A DNA stretch of 64,000 nucleotides from Mitsuaria sp. 7 (GCF_001653795.1 NZ_CP011514.1:4048279-4112278); one strand, 5' to 3'; shown: positions 9,005-18,199, numbered from the stretch's first letter. Notes: generated by a model from the sequence alone, not told the origin. Made by a program: numbers and translations.

Positions 9005-9666
9005 TCGGCCAGGCTGTAGCCCACGCCGCGCGTGGTGAGGATGCGGGTCTCGCCCAGCTTGCGGCGCAGGTTGGCGATGTGCCACTCCAGCGCGCCGAAG
9101 TCCAGCGGCTCCGACAAGGGCGACACGGCTTGCGCGAGGCGATGCTTGGGCACGACTTCGCCCGGACGCCGCGCCAGTTCCGCGAGCACGCCGAATTCCT
9201 TGGGCGACAACGCGACGAGGGTGTCGTCCAGCATGACCTCGTGGCGCGCGGTGTCGATGCGCAGCGGGCCTATCGTCCAGATCGCGGTCGCATAGCCGCC
9301 CGCGCGCCGCGTCACGGCACGGATGCGCGAGGCCAGTTCCTCCGCGGCCACCGGCTTGAGGACGTAGTCGTCGGCGCCCGCGTCCAGCCCCGCCACGCGC
9401 GTCTCCAGCGCGTCGCGCGCCGTCAGCACGATCACCGGGACCTTCAGGCCCTGCTGGCGCCAGTGCGTCAGCAGCTTGAGGCCGTCGCCGTCCGGCAGTC
9501 CCAGATCGAGCAGCACGCAGGCGAAACGCGCCGCGTCGTCGCCGTCGGTCAGCGCACGGGCCGGCGCCACGCCGCGCACCCATTCGCTCGTGAGCCCGCA
9601 ACCGGCCAGCGCGCGCTGCACGTCGGCCCCGAGATCAAGGTCGTCTTCAACGAGGAGGAGGTGCAC
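9001..9666 (-). CDS. OmpR-family response regulator
   Basis: 221 residues: receiver domain with acidic pocket VEDD, phospho-accepting Asp near 54 (VLLDLGLPDG) and conserved Lys near 104 (VLKP), then a winged-helix output domain ending with RGVGYSLAE. QseB/TctD-like. First gene of a two-gene operon with the kinase. It faces the MipA/OmpV gene over about 230 bp, an arrangement that usually means control of that gene. Confidence 0.93.
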   Translation of the reverse strand: MHLLLVEDDLDLGADVQRALAGCGLTSEWVRGVAPARALTDGDDAARFACVLLDLGLPDGDGLKLLTHWRQQGLKVPVIVLTARDALETRVAGLDAGADDYVLKPVAAEELASRIRAVTRRAGGYATAIWTIGPLRIDTARHEVMLDDTLVALSPKEFGVLAELARRPGEVVPKHRLAQAVSPLSEPLDFGALEWHIANLRRKLGETRILTTRGVGYSLAE

Positions 9667-9898
9667 CGGCGGGGCCCGAATGGCTGCGAAGGAGTCAGTC
9701 TAGCCAACGCCAACCCAGGACTTGCCCAGGCCGGCCGCCCCCCCTCTCGCCCCGAGGCGCTTCGGCCTCTCCCCGGCTTCCCCTGGGCATTTCCTGGGCG
9801 TCGGCTTTGAACAATCCCGTCACGTTCTCCCGACCCGTCGTGGCCACCGGCGCCAGCAGCGCCCACGGCACCGGCATCCCTCGACTCACCACTGAACC

Positions 9899-10702
9899 AT
9901 GACCTCACTTCACCAGTTCCGACTCACGCTCACGGCCGCCCTGCTGGCCTATGGCTGCTCCGCCTTCGCCCAGGAGGCCGCCCCACCGCTGGGCCTCAGC
10001 GGCCAGGTCGGCGTCGCCGCCGTGAGCACCTCGACCTATCTCGGCAGCCCGAACCGCGTGACGCTGCCGGCGCTCGACCTCGGCCTGAGCTATCGCACCC
10101 GCGACTGGGGCCACATCGATCTCGACGGGCGCTCCGGCCTGAGCTGGAACACCGAGATGGGCGCGTTCTGGGGCGGTATCCTGCTGGGTGTCGATCCGGG
10201 CCGCAAGGAGCGCAAGCCGAGCGGCGGCTTTCCGATCCCCGGCGACGCGCGCCTCAAGGGCATGGGCGACATCCGCAGCAGCGCGCAGGTCGGCGCGATG
10301 GCGGGCTACGGCCCGGTCGGCGTCATGGTCCTGAAGTCGGTCGGCAGCCGCGGCCGCGAGGGCGCGCAGTTCAGCCTGCTGGCCCGGCACGCGATGCCTG
10401 TGGGCGACCGGCTCTCCCTCACGCTGGACGCCAGCGCGACCTGGGCCGACCGCAAGCAGATGCAGGCCTACTTCGGCGTCACGCCGGCGCAGTCGGCCGC
10501 CAGCGGCTTCGCGGCCTACGCGCCCAAGTCCGGCCTGGAGAAGGCGGACCTGGCGGTGGGCGTCGAATACAAGATCGCCGATCACTGGACGGTGAAGGGC
10601 AACGTCGGCGCGACGCGCCTGCTCGGCGATGCTCGTCGCAGTCCGATCGTGAGCAAGCCCACGGTGGCCACCGTCGGAGCCGGTGTGGCCTACCAGTTCT
10701 GA
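9899..10702 (+). CDS. mipA: MipA/OmpV-family outer-membrane protein
   Basis: 267 residues with a cleavable signal peptide (to about AYGCSAFA) and beta-strand-rich remainder ending in a terminal aromatic (GVAYQF), the usual signal for outer-membrane barrel insertion. MipA/OmpV proteins are scaffolds or porin-like barrels often controlled by an adjacent two-component system, as seen here with the divergent kinase/regulator pair. No specific substrate can be read from the sequence. Confidence 0.85.
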   Translation: MTSLHQFRLTLTAALLAYGCSAFAQEAAPPLGLSGQVGVAAVSTSTYLGSPNRVTLPALDLGLSYRTRDWGHIDLDGRSGLSWNTEMGAFWGGILLGVDPGRKERKPSGGFPIPGDARLKGMGDIRSSAQVGAMAGYGPVGVMVLKSVGSRGREGAQFSLLARHAMPVGDRLSLTLDASATWADRKQMQAYFGVTPAQSAASGFAAYAPKSGLEKADLAVGVEYKIADHWTVKGNVGATRLLGDARRSPIVSKPTVATVGAGVAYQF

Positions 10703-10777
10703 TCGAACGGCTGAGCGATAGCAGGGCGATCGCAGAGCAATGGCAGAGCCAGGGCGGCAAGGACGCCCCGGCGGGCG

Positions 10778-11803
10778 TCACGCCCGGGCGAGCCGCTCCT
10801 TTGCCAGCCTCGTGCCTTCTGCCAGCGCCTGCAGCTTGCGCCACGCCACGTCCCGCGCCATCGGCGCCAGGCCGCAGTTCGTGCAAGGGAACAGGCGCTC
10901 CTTCGGCACGAACTGCAGCGCCCGGCCGATGGTGTCGGCCACCTCCTCGGGGGTCTCGACCACGTCGCTGGCCACATCGATCACGCCGACCATCACGTCC
11001 TTGCCGGCCAGCAGCTTCATCAGGTCGGGCGGCACGTGGGAGTGGATGCATTCCAGGCTCACCTGGTCGATGCGGCTGCTGGCCAGCGCGGGGAACACCG
11101 TCTCGTACTGGCGCCATTCGTCGCCCAGGGTGCTCTTCCAGTCGGTATTGGCCTTGATGCCGTAGCCGTAGCAGATGTGGACGGCCGTCGTGCAGGTGAG
11201 GCCCTGCGCCGCGCGCTCCAGCGCCTCCACACCCCAGTCGGCGGCGTCCTTCATGTAGACGTTGAAGGCGGGCTCGTCGAACTGGATGATGTCGACGCCA
11301 TCGGCCTGAAGCGCCAGGGCCTCCTGGTTGAGCAGCTCGGCGAACGCGAAGGCCAGCTTCACCTTGTCGCCGTAGAAGCGGTCCGCCACGGTGTCGACGA
11401 TGGTCATGGGGCCCGGCAGCGTGAACTTCAGTTTCTTCTTCGTGTGCGCACGCGCCAGCTGCGCCTCGAAGGCATGCACGCGGCCCTTCAGGCGCAGGGC
11501 CGACACCACCTGCGGCACCATCGCGTCGTAGCGGTTGTCGCGGATGCCCATCTTCACCTTGTTCTCGAAGTCGATGCCGTCGACCTGCTCGAGGAAGCCG
11601 TGCACGAAGTGCTGTCGCGATTGCTCGCCGTCGCACACGATGTCCAGGCCGGCGTCCTCCTGGGCCTTGATCCACAGCAGGGTCGCGTCGGCCTTGGCCT
11701 GGCGGAGCGCGTCGCCTTCTGCTGTCCATCGAGGCCAGAGCTTGTTGGTTTCAGCGAGCCAGGCCGGCTTCGGCAGACTGCCGGCGATGGAAGTTTCAAA
11801 CAC
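10778..11803 (-). CDS. mesD: Core methionine synthase MesD (folate-independent)
   Basis: 341 residues corresponding only to the C-terminal catalytic half of MetE. Zinc and homocysteine ligands are present: His209 and Cys211 (VHICYG), Glu251 (LECIHSH) and Cys310 (TNCG). The folate-binding N-terminal half is absent. The gene adjoins a DUF1852 gene, the pairing that defines the MesD family, reported to make methionine in aerobic bacteria without 5-methyltetrahydrofolate or cobalamin and to need DUF1852 and oxygen. It starts at GTG with AAGGA about 8 bases upstream. The methyl donor is not known from the sequence. Confidence 0.88.
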   Translation of the reverse strand: MFETSIAGSLPKPAWLAETNKLWPRWTAEGDALRQAKADATLLWIKAQEDAGLDIVCDGEQSRQHFVHGFLEQVDGIDFENKVKMGIRDNRYDAMVPQVVSALRLKGRVHAFEAQLARAHTKKKLKFTLPGPMTIVDTVADRFYGDKVKLAFAFAELLNQEALALQADGVDIIQFDEPAFNVYMKDAADWGVEALERAAQGLTCTTAVHICYGYGIKANTDWKSTLGDEWRQYETVFPALASSRIDQVSLECIHSHVPPDLMKLLAGKDVMVGVIDVASDVVETPEEVADTIGRALQFVPKERLFPCTNCGLAPMARDVAWRKLQALAEGTRLAKERLARA

Positions 11804-11853
11804 AGGGGATTCCTTTCAGGCAAAGAGGGATGCGGCGAGTGATGTCGGCGGAT

Positions 11854-12849
11854 TCACTCGGCGGGTTGGAGATCGACATGGGCCGCCCATTGGTCGAGCA
11901 GGTGCCGGTAGGGCTTGATGAACTGCTCCTCCGCGAACTTGCCCTGCTTGACGGCGAGCTGACTGCGCTCTTCCCGGTCGTAGACGATCTGCGTCAACGA
12001 GTAGTCCTGGTGCTTCAAGCTCGGTTGGTAGAACTGCCCCGCCGCAGAATTGGCGTTGTAGATCTCCGGGCGATAGATCTTCTGGAAGGTTTCCATCGTG
12101 CTGATGGTCCCGATCAACTCCAGGCTCGAGTAGTCGCCCAGCAGGTCGCCGAAGAAGTAGAAGGCCAAGGGCGCGACGCCGTTCGGCGGCATGAAGAACC
12201 GGACCTGCATCCCCATCTTCGCGAAGTACTGGTCGGTCGACGAGCGATCGCTCTGTTGGTACTCGACGCCCAGCACGGGGTGGACGTTCCCCGTGCGCCG
12301 ATAGGTCTTGCTGGTCGAGGCGCTGATGCAGATGACCGGCGGCTTGTCGAATCGCGCCTGGTAGGCACTGGAGTTCGCGAACTCCTTGAACAGCTTGCCG
12401 TGCAGGTCGCCGAAGCCTTCCGGCGTTCCGAATTCGGGGCGGTCGAGGTTGTACGCCGGCAGCAGGACGCTGAAGTCGTAGTCGCGCACGTAGGAGGAGA
12501 AGTTGTTCCCCACGATGCCGGCGATGCGCTGGCCGGTCTTCCTGTCGAGGATGCGGGGCTGGAGGATCTCGATCAGCGGAAATGCCTGATCACCGCTGGC
12601 CGTCTCGAGGTTCATCTCGACCGAGATGATGTCGAGCTCGACCGTGTAGCGATCGCCGCTCGGGTTGTCCCAGGACGCCAGGTCGTTGAAGCGGTTGTCG
12701 ATCATCCGCAGCGTGTTGCGCAGGTTCTGCTGCCGACGCTCTCCACGGGCCAGGTTGGCGAAGTTGGTCGTGATGCGCGTGCTGTCCGACGGCTGGTAGT
12801 CCTCGTCGAAGCGGAGGCTCTTGAGGCTGAAGGTGAAGGCTTCGTTCAT
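11854..12849 (-). CDS. mesX: DUF1852 protein, MesD partner (MesX)
   Basis: 331 residues, no signal peptide or membrane helix. The N-terminus (NEAFTFSLKSLRFDEDY) and the conserved interior (HPVLGVEYQQ) are typical of DUF1852. Family members sit beside mesD and are genetically required for MesD activity together with oxygen; the reaction is not established. Here it lies between mesD (50 bp downstream) and a flavin reductase gene (45 bp upstream), so the three are very likely one operon. Confidence 0.87.
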   Translation of the reverse strand: MNEAFTFSLKSLRFDEDYQPSDSTRITTNFANLARGERRQQNLRNTLRMIDNRFNDLASWDNPSGDRYTVELDIISVEMNLETASGDQAFPLIEILQPRILDRKTGQRIAGIVGNNFSSYVRDYDFSVLLPAYNLDRPEFGTPEGFGDLHGKLFKEFANSSAYQARFDKPPVICISASTSKTYRRTGNVHPVLGVEYQQSDRSSTDQYFAKMGMQVRFFMPPNGVAPLAFYFFGDLLGDYSSLELIGTISTMETFQKIYRPEIYNANSAAGQFYQPSLKHQDYSLTQIVYDREERSQLAVKQGKFAEEQFIKPYRHLLDQWAAHVDLQPAE

Positions 12850-12894
12850 GGCGGTGGGGTCGGCTGATGGCTGGGAGAGGCGTCGATCGCGGGG

Positions 12895-13488
12895 TCAGGC
12901 CACGGCCACGGCCACGGCCATGTCCTGAGTCCGACGGGCCGGGACGTGGCGCGCCAGATCGATCAGCGGCAGCGCCCGCTGGACCGCCAAGGTGGCGCGC
13001 TGAAGCAGCGCTTCGTCCCGCAGACGGTGGTCGACGAATTCCTTGTCGGTCGCGTAGACGCCCAGCGGCAAGGTGCGCGCTTGGAAGAAGCTGAACAGGG
13101 GTCGCAGCTGGTGGTCGATGACCAGGGCGTGGCGATCGCTGCCGCCGGTGGCGGCCAGCAGGACCGGCTTGTCGATCAGGGCGTCCTGATCGATGAAGTC
13201 GAAGAAGTGCTTGAACAGGCCCGTGTACGCGCCGCGGAACACGGGCGTCGCCACCACCAGGACGTCGGCCTGCTCGACCTCCACCAGCGCCCGCTCCACC
13301 GGGTCGGGCAACTGGGAGCGCCAGACCGCGCCGGCGAGGTCGGGCGCCAACTGACCCAGCTCGATCAGCCGCTGTTCGACGGGGACTGCTTCGGCAATCA
13401 GGTCCAGCAGATGCTCTGCCAGGGCGGCGGATTTGGAGGGGCGTTGCAGCCCGCCGGAGACAGCGACTAAACGGAGTGGACGGTTCAT
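12895..13488 (-). CDS. NAD(P)H-dependent FMN reductase (MsuE/SsuE-like)
   Basis: 197 residues, flavodoxin-like fold. The N-terminus VAVSGGLQRPSKSAALAEHLL matches the phosphate-binding loop (SGxxxxxSK) of the MsuE/SsuE/NADPH-FMN reductase family, and FKHFFDFIDQDAL matches the dimer helix. Such enzymes supply reduced flavin to partner oxygenases. First gene of the mesX-mesD operon, suggesting that reduced flavin feeds the oxygen-dependent step. The C-terminus ends in a run of Ala-Val encoded by a GGCCAC hexamer repeat. Confidence 0.85.
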   Translation of the reverse strand: MNRPLRLVAVSGGLQRPSKSAALAEHLLDLIAEAVPVEQRLIELGQLAPDLAGAVWRSQLPDPVERALVEVEQADVLVVATPVFRGAYTGLFKHFFDFIDQDALIDKPVLLAATGGSDRHALVIDHQLRPLFSFFQARTLPLGVYATDKEFVDHRLRDEALLQRATLAVQRALPLIDLARHVPARRTQDMAVAVAVA

Positions 13489-13603
13489 AGGAAGCGGATG
13501 CTATCCAGTGAACCTCATGAAGTTAAATGGTTTAATCTCACGAATCCATGAAAACGGCTCATCTGAATGATGGCGCGCATTCACGTCGCCATCGTCCAGC
13601 CGC

Positions 13604-14473
13604 TCACTTCGCCGTCTGATACACCTTCACATATTCGATCTCGTACCCGATGGGGAAGATCCTGTCGTCGATCTCCCCGCCGAGGTCGCCGCCGATCGCG
13701 AGGTTGAGGATCAGGAACTGCGGCTTGTCGAACGGCCATTGCGCCGTTCCCTGGCCCAGGTTCGGATAGGCCGCATGGACCTGGCCGTCGATGCCGAAGC
13801 GGATCTCCTGGGGCGTCCACAGCATCTGGTAGTTGTGGAACTCGCCGCAGGCCGTGGCGAGCTTGCGTCCGTCTCCCACGCCATGCCCGCCGTGCCCCGA
13901 CGTCGTGTGCACCGTGCTGAACACCCAGTCCGGCTTCTGGCCCATGTGCTCGAGGATGTCGAGCTCGCCCGAGGCCGGCCAGTCGCCCTGGCTGCCGAGC
14001 GTCCAGATCGCCGGCCACGTGCCCTGACCGCAGGGCAGCTTCGCGCGGGTCTCGAAGTAGCCGTAGGTCCACTCGGCCTTGCCCTTCGTGATCAGCCGCG
14101 TCGAGGTGTACTTCTGCCCGCCCCAGTCGGGCTGCGACGACAGCGATTCCTTGCGCGCCGTGATCACCAGCCGGCCGCCCTTCAGCGCGGCGTTTTCCGC
14201 GCGCGGACCCGAGTAGTACTGCTTCTCCCGGTTGTGCCAGCCCTGCTTGTTCATGCCGGTGTCGTAGGCCCACTTCGACTCGTCGGGCAAGGTGCCCTTG
14301 TCGAATTCATCGGACCACACCAGCGTGTACCCCGCGGGCAGTCCGATCGGTCCGGTCGCCGCGCCGCCCTTGCCTGTCGCCGTCTGCGCCTGCGCGAACG
14401 CCGCGCCGCCGTCGATCGCCAAGGCCGCCAGCAGGGGCACGGCGGCCCAGTGCCGCGTCAGTCGTTGCTTCAT
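13604..14473 (-). CDS. Secreted GH16 endo-beta-glucanase (laminarinase-like)
   Basis: 289 residues with a signal peptide (cleavage near AAFAQA). The GH16 catalytic signature is complete: GELDILEHMG with Glu170 as nucleophile, Asp172, and Glu175 as acid/base. WPAIWTLG upstream is also typical. Expected to cleave beta-1,3- or mixed-linked glucan, though some GH16 subfamilies act on galactans. Last gene of the GH30-MOSC-binding protein operon, 79 bp behind its neighbour. Start chosen at MKQRLTRHW to give an intact signal peptide. Confidence 0.9.
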   Translation of the reverse strand: MKQRLTRHWAAVPLLAALAIDGGAAFAQAQTATGKGGAATGPIGLPAGYTLVWSDEFDKGTLPDESKWAYDTGMNKQGWHNREKQYYSGPRAENAALKGGRLVITARKESLSSQPDWGGQKYTSTRLITKGKAEWTYGYFETRAKLPCGQGTWPAIWTLGSQGDWPASGELDILEHMGQKPDWVFSTVHTTSGHGGHGVGDGRKLATACGEFHNYQMLWTPQEIRFGIDGQVHAAYPNLGQGTAQWPFDKPQFLILNLAIGGDLGGEIDDRIFPIGYEIEYVKVYQTAK

Positions 14474-14552
14474 GAACGAGGTCTCCTTCGTTGTGATCCA
14501 TCGTCGTCGATGGTGATCGGTCCTCACGCGCGGCCCGTCGGCCGCGGTGCGC

Positions 14553-15860
14553 TCAGCGCTTCGCGCGCCGCTGCAGCAGCTGCTCGGCGTCCGCGAGCGC
14601 CACCTTGATCGTCTTCTGCCCGCGCAGCACCTTGTCGAGTTCGGTCTGCACGACCTCCTCGGCGAACTTGGCCTGCTTGTGCACCGGCAGCGCCGTGATG
14701 CGCAGCGCGTCGTCGCGCCACAGCAGCCGCGCGCGCTGACCACCGAGGAAGTCCACCGGCTCGCTGAAGAACGGGTCGTCGTGGACGTCCCGCAAGGCCG
14801 GGAAGGCATCGTAGGACTTGAAGGCCTGCAACTGCCGCTGCGGGTCCAGCGTCATCAGCTGGATGAAGCGCCACGCCAGCAGCTTGCGCGACGGCGCCGA
14901 CTTGCGCGCGATCGCGTAGAAGGTGCCGCCGTACGGCGCATGCGAGCCGCCCGGCAGCGAGGACGCCCGCCACAGGCCCTTGGTCTCCGGCGCGATGAAG
15001 GCGTTGAGCTGGCCGACCAGCCACGCCCCCGACAGCTCCGTCGCCAGCCGCCCCTGCTTGAAGCCGGCGCCCCAGTCGTTCGACCAGGCCGGGACTTTCG
15101 CATCGAGGCCCTTCTGCCGCGCCTGCAACGAGACCTCGAACGCGCGCTCGAAGCGCGGCGAGTTCACCAGCACGCGGGACTCGGTGTCGAAGTAGATGCC
15201 CTCGCCCGGCTTCAGGCCGTCGGCGATCAGGATGTCCTTGATCTCCTGCACGTTGGCGATCAGGTACGCGCCGGTGCGGGCCTTGATGCGCTCGCCCATC
15301 GCCACGTAGCTGTCCCAGCTGCGCGTGAGTTCCTCGGGCGCCACGCCGGCGCGATCGAGGATGTCCTTGCGATACAGCATCGTGCCGGGGCCGATGTCCG
15401 CCGGCACCGCGACCACCGCGCCGCTGCGCGCGACCGCCTGGTCATACGCATACGGCACGAGCCGCTGGCGGAAGGCCTCGATGCCGAAAGGCGCCTGCCG
15501 CAGATCGTCCAGCCCGCCGCCTTGCGCGAAGCGGCCGACGAAGCTGGACTCCAGCGCCATCACGTCCGGCAGTCCCACCGCCGTCGACAGCGCCGTCGTC
15601 ATCGCCGTGTGGTGGTCGGTGTACTGGCGCATCAGGATGCGCAGCTCCACGTCGGGATGCATCGCCTGCCACGCCGGGATCGCCGCCTTGGCGATCTCGT
15701 CCATCAGGGGGAAGGCCGCGATCGTCAGCACTTCGCGCGTCTGCGCCAGCGCCGGCACCACGAGCACGCCGGTCCACGCCGGCGCCGTCATCGCCGCGAG
15801 CATCCCGCGGCGCGTGAGTCCCGGGCGGAGGCGCCTGTCACGTCGGTTGTCCGCGCTCAA
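14553..15860 (-). CDS. Extracellular solute-binding protein of a sugar ABC importer (orphan)
   Basis: 435 residues of the family-1 (MalE-like) binding-protein fold. The N-terminus carries a Tat-like signal (TRRGMLAAM ... VPALAQ). The TTG start overlaps the MOSC stop codon; an internal ATG twenty codons later is possible but would cut into the signal. No permease or ATPase gene adjoins it, so it may share the importer at 32417-36835 or act with a distant one. Substrate probably an oligosaccharide released by GH30/GH16, by context only. Confidence 0.82.
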   Translation of the reverse strand: MSADNRRDRRLRPGLTRRGMLAAMTAPAWTGVLVVPALAQTREVLTIAAFPLMDEIAKAAIPAWQAMHPDVELRILMRQYTDHHTAMTTALSTAVGLPDVMALESSFVGRFAQGGGLDDLRQAPFGIEAFRQRLVPYAYDQAVARSGAVVAVPADIGPGTMLYRKDILDRAGVAPEELTRSWDSYVAMGERIKARTGAYLIANVQEIKDILIADGLKPGEGIYFDTESRVLVNSPRFERAFEVSLQARQKGLDAKVPAWSNDWGAGFKQGRLATELSGAWLVGQLNAFIAPETKGLWRASSLPGGSHAPYGGTFYAIARKSAPSRKLLAWRFIQLMTLDPQRQLQAFKSYDAFPALRDVHDDPFFSEPVDFLGGQRARLLWRDDALRITALPVHKQAKFAEEVVQTELDKVLRGQKTIKVALADAEQLLQRRAKR

Positions 15861-16753
15861 AAGTCGAGCTCCATCGTCATGACCGTGCCTTCACTCAGCG
15901 AGCTGCCGGCGGGCGGGCTCAGATAGACGCCGAAGCGCGAGGCATGACCCGGCCAGCGCTGCGCGCTGAGCTCCGCGATCGCCGTATCGATGCCGGATTG
16001 CGCCTCGCCGCTGTCCGGATCGACGTTGGGCACGACGCAGCGCTCGCAGGCCGCCGCATGGGTCATCCGACGCCACCAGCCTTCGCCGTCGCGCCAGACC
16101 AGCTGCATCAGGTGTTCCTCGATGAACGGCACCAGGGCCTCCTGCATGCCGCGCAGCACGAGGTTGGGACGCAGCCGCCGCACGTCGACGCGGGCGCGCC
16201 CGTGCGCGGCCAGCATTTCGTTGAGCTCGACCACCGATCCCGTGGAGACCGCATGCAGCGCGTTCGGGGCCGTCGCCAGCGCCGAACTGCGCTCGAGCTT
16301 CACCAGCCGGAGGTCCTCGCCCGTGACCTCGCGCAGGAACTGCGCGGCCACCGCGCCGGCATCGCGGCCCGGGTGGATCACCAGGCGACGCTCCTCCGCG
16401 TTCCAGATCAAGGCGTGCGTCACCTCGCCTTCCGCCGCACGCGACAAGCGCACCGGCTGCTGACCCTGCGCGCACAGCAGCAAGGCATCGGCCAGCAGCT
16501 TGGGCTGCACGCGCGCCAGCTTTGGATGCGAGCCGAGCCACGCCAGTTCGCCGCGCGCATCGACGACGATCCATTCGCGGTCGCCGACGATCCGGCCGTC
16601 CGCGTCGAAGCGCAAGTCGGACACGCGCACCCCGGCGCAGGACTTCACCGGATACACATACAACGCCTCGACGCAGGCGTAGGCCGTGGACGAGACCGCC
16701 GAGCGGTCGCCGTCGATGGCGGCCATGGCGGCGAGGACGTTGTTCCGGTCCAC
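15857..16753 (-). CDS. MOSC-domain protein (YcbX-like)
   Basis: 298 residues with an N-terminal MOSC beta-barrel (VEALYVYPVKSCAGVRVSDL) and a C-terminal MOSC domain containing the conserved cysteine region AACERCVVPNVDPDSG. MOSC proteins bind molybdenum cofactor or serve as reductases for N-hydroxylated compounds. Its stop overlaps the start of the binding-protein gene, and it begins 7 bp after the GH30 stop, so it is embedded in a glycan operon, an unexpected place. No link to sugar metabolism is evident. Confidence 0.85.
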   Translation of the reverse strand: MDRNNVLAAMAAIDGDRSAVSSTAYACVEALYVYPVKSCAGVRVSDLRFDADGRIVGDREWIVVDARGELAWLGSHPKLARVQPKLLADALLLCAQGQQPVRLSRAAEGEVTHALIWNAEERRLVIHPGRDAGAVAAQFLREVTGEDLRLVKLERSSALATAPNALHAVSTGSVVELNEMLAAHGRARVDVRRLRPNLVLRGMQEALVPFIEEHLMQLVWRDGEGWWRRMTHAAACERCVVPNVDPDSGEAQSGIDTAIAELSAQRWPGHASRFGVYLSPPAGSSLSEGTVMTMELDF

Positions 16754-16760
16754 GTCGCCC

Positions 16761-18164
16761 TCAGCGCGGCAACACGTAGGTCGCGATGCAGCGCGGCGGC
16801 AGCGCCGCGACGCCGGCCTGTCCGTCGATGCGCAGCGAGAAGCGATGCTCCCGCTCGCTGCGGTTCATCACGACGACGGCGATGCTGCCGTCCTCGTTGA
16901 CGGCCGCGGTGCATTCGAGGTCCTGGCTGCTCGCCGAGCACAGCACGCGGAACGCGCCCGGCTTGATGAAGCGGCTGAAGTGGCCCAGGTAGTCGTAGGA
17001 GCTCTGCGGCATCAGCCGGTTGTGCTCGCGGTCCGCGAGCATGGGCGCGCTGCACAGGTTGCCGACGTGGTTGGGACCGCCGGTCTCGTCGAGCAGCAGG
17101 TTCCAGTCGATCCAGCCCACGGTCCAGCGGTTCAGGTCGTTGAGGATGCTGCGACCGTAGCGCTCGCCGGTGTTCCATGAGCCGATGTGCGGGCCGCCTT
17201 CCTGGCAACCTTCGGTGAACAGCAGCTGCTTGTCGGGATAGGCGTCATGCAGCAAGCCGACATGGTCGAAGTGGTCCTCGACGTACCAGTGGAAGCCGCA
17301 GCCCCACACGTACTTCGCGGCCTCGGGGTCCGAGTACACGACGTCGGCGCGCTGCACCATCTGGTCGCGGTTGTGGTCCCAGATGACGACCTTGATGCGC
17401 TGCAACCCTGCCGCATGCAGTGCGGGTCCGAGGTGGTCGCGGACGAAGTCGCGTTCCTCCTCGGCGGTGTAGACGCAGGAGTCCCAGCGCTGCACCGCGT
17501 CGGGCTCGTTCTGCACGGACACGCCCCACACGGGCACGCCTTCGGCCTCATAGGCCTGGATGAACTTCACGTAGCACTGCGCCCAGGCCTTCGCGTACTG
17601 CGGCAGCAGCTTGCCGCCGTTGTTCATCTGGCCGTTGGTCTTCATCCACGCCGGCGGGCTCCACGGCGAGACCAGCAGCTTCATCGGCCCCGGCGCGACC
17701 TTCATCGCGGCCTGGATCATCGGCAGCAGCGCGCGGCGGTCGCGGTCGATGTTGAAGTGGGTCAGCGCCTCGTCGCCCGGGACGTCCGCATGCGCGTAGT
17801 TGCCCAGCGCGAAGTCGCAGCTGTTCATGTGGACGCGGTTGAACGTGTAGCCGTGGCCCGCGTTGGCGTCGAAGTAGGCGTGCAGCAGCGCGTTGGCCTC
17901 GGCGGGCGGCAGCTTCTGCCAGGTGGTCGCGGAGGCTTCGGTGAACGCGCCGCCGAAGCCTTCGATGCGCTGGAAGCGTCGCGCGCTGTTCACCACCAGC
18001 TTGGGCATGCCGGCGATCGCGGCATCGGCCATCAGTTGCGCCACCGGCTGCAGCGCGAGCTCGGGCTGCGTGGCGAGGCGCGTCGAACTCGCCAGGTCCG
18101 CGCCTTTGGCGGACAGGGTCCATCGCAGGGACGCACGTGCGCCCGCTGAAGTTGTCTCCGTCAT
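16761..18164 (-). CDS. GH30 family glycoside hydrolase (glucosylceramidase / beta-1,6-glucanase-like)
   Basis: 467 residues. RIEGFGGAFTEASA opens the catalytic barrel, Glu220 (SVQNEP) is the predicted acid/base and Glu318 (LFTEGC) the nucleophile; a C-terminal beta-sandwich follows. The pattern is close to GH30 subfamilies 1 and 3. No signal peptide is visible at MTETTSAGARASLRW, so export is uncertain. Beta-glucan or a glucoside is the likely substrate given GH16 in the same operon. A LacI-type palindrome lies 36-49 bp upstream. Confidence 0.9.
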   Translation of the reverse strand: MTETTSAGARASLRWTLSAKGADLASSTRLATQPELALQPVAQLMADAAIAGMPKLVVNSARRFQRIEGFGGAFTEASATTWQKLPPAEANALLHAYFDANAGHGYTFNRVHMNSCDFALGNYAHADVPGDEALTHFNIDRDRRALLPMIQAAMKVAPGPMKLLVSPWSPPAWMKTNGQMNNGGKLLPQYAKAWAQCYVKFIQAYEAEGVPVWGVSVQNEPDAVQRWDSCVYTAEEERDFVRDHLGPALHAAGLQRIKVVIWDHNRDQMVQRADVVYSDPEAAKYVWGCGFHWYVEDHFDHVGLLHDAYPDKQLLFTEGCQEGGPHIGSWNTGERYGRSILNDLNRWTVGWIDWNLLLDETGGPNHVGNLCSAPMLADREHNRLMPQSSYDYLGHFSRFIKPGAFRVLCSASSQDLECTAAVNEDGSIAVVVMNRSEREHRFSLRIDGQAGVAALPPRCIATYVLPR

Positions 18165-18199
18165 CGAACTACCTTTGTTGTCGTGTTCAGGCCAGCGCT

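Noticed and set aside
7586..9601. A single 671-residue kinase-regulator protein
   Set aside because: The first 200 residues are an out-of-frame reading of the response regulator gene; the kinase begins at 9004 with an ATGA overlap.
10778..11803. Truncated metE pseudogene
   Set aside because: All zinc ligands are intact and the DUF1852 partner is adjacent, so it is a genuine core-type synthase rather than a broken MetE.
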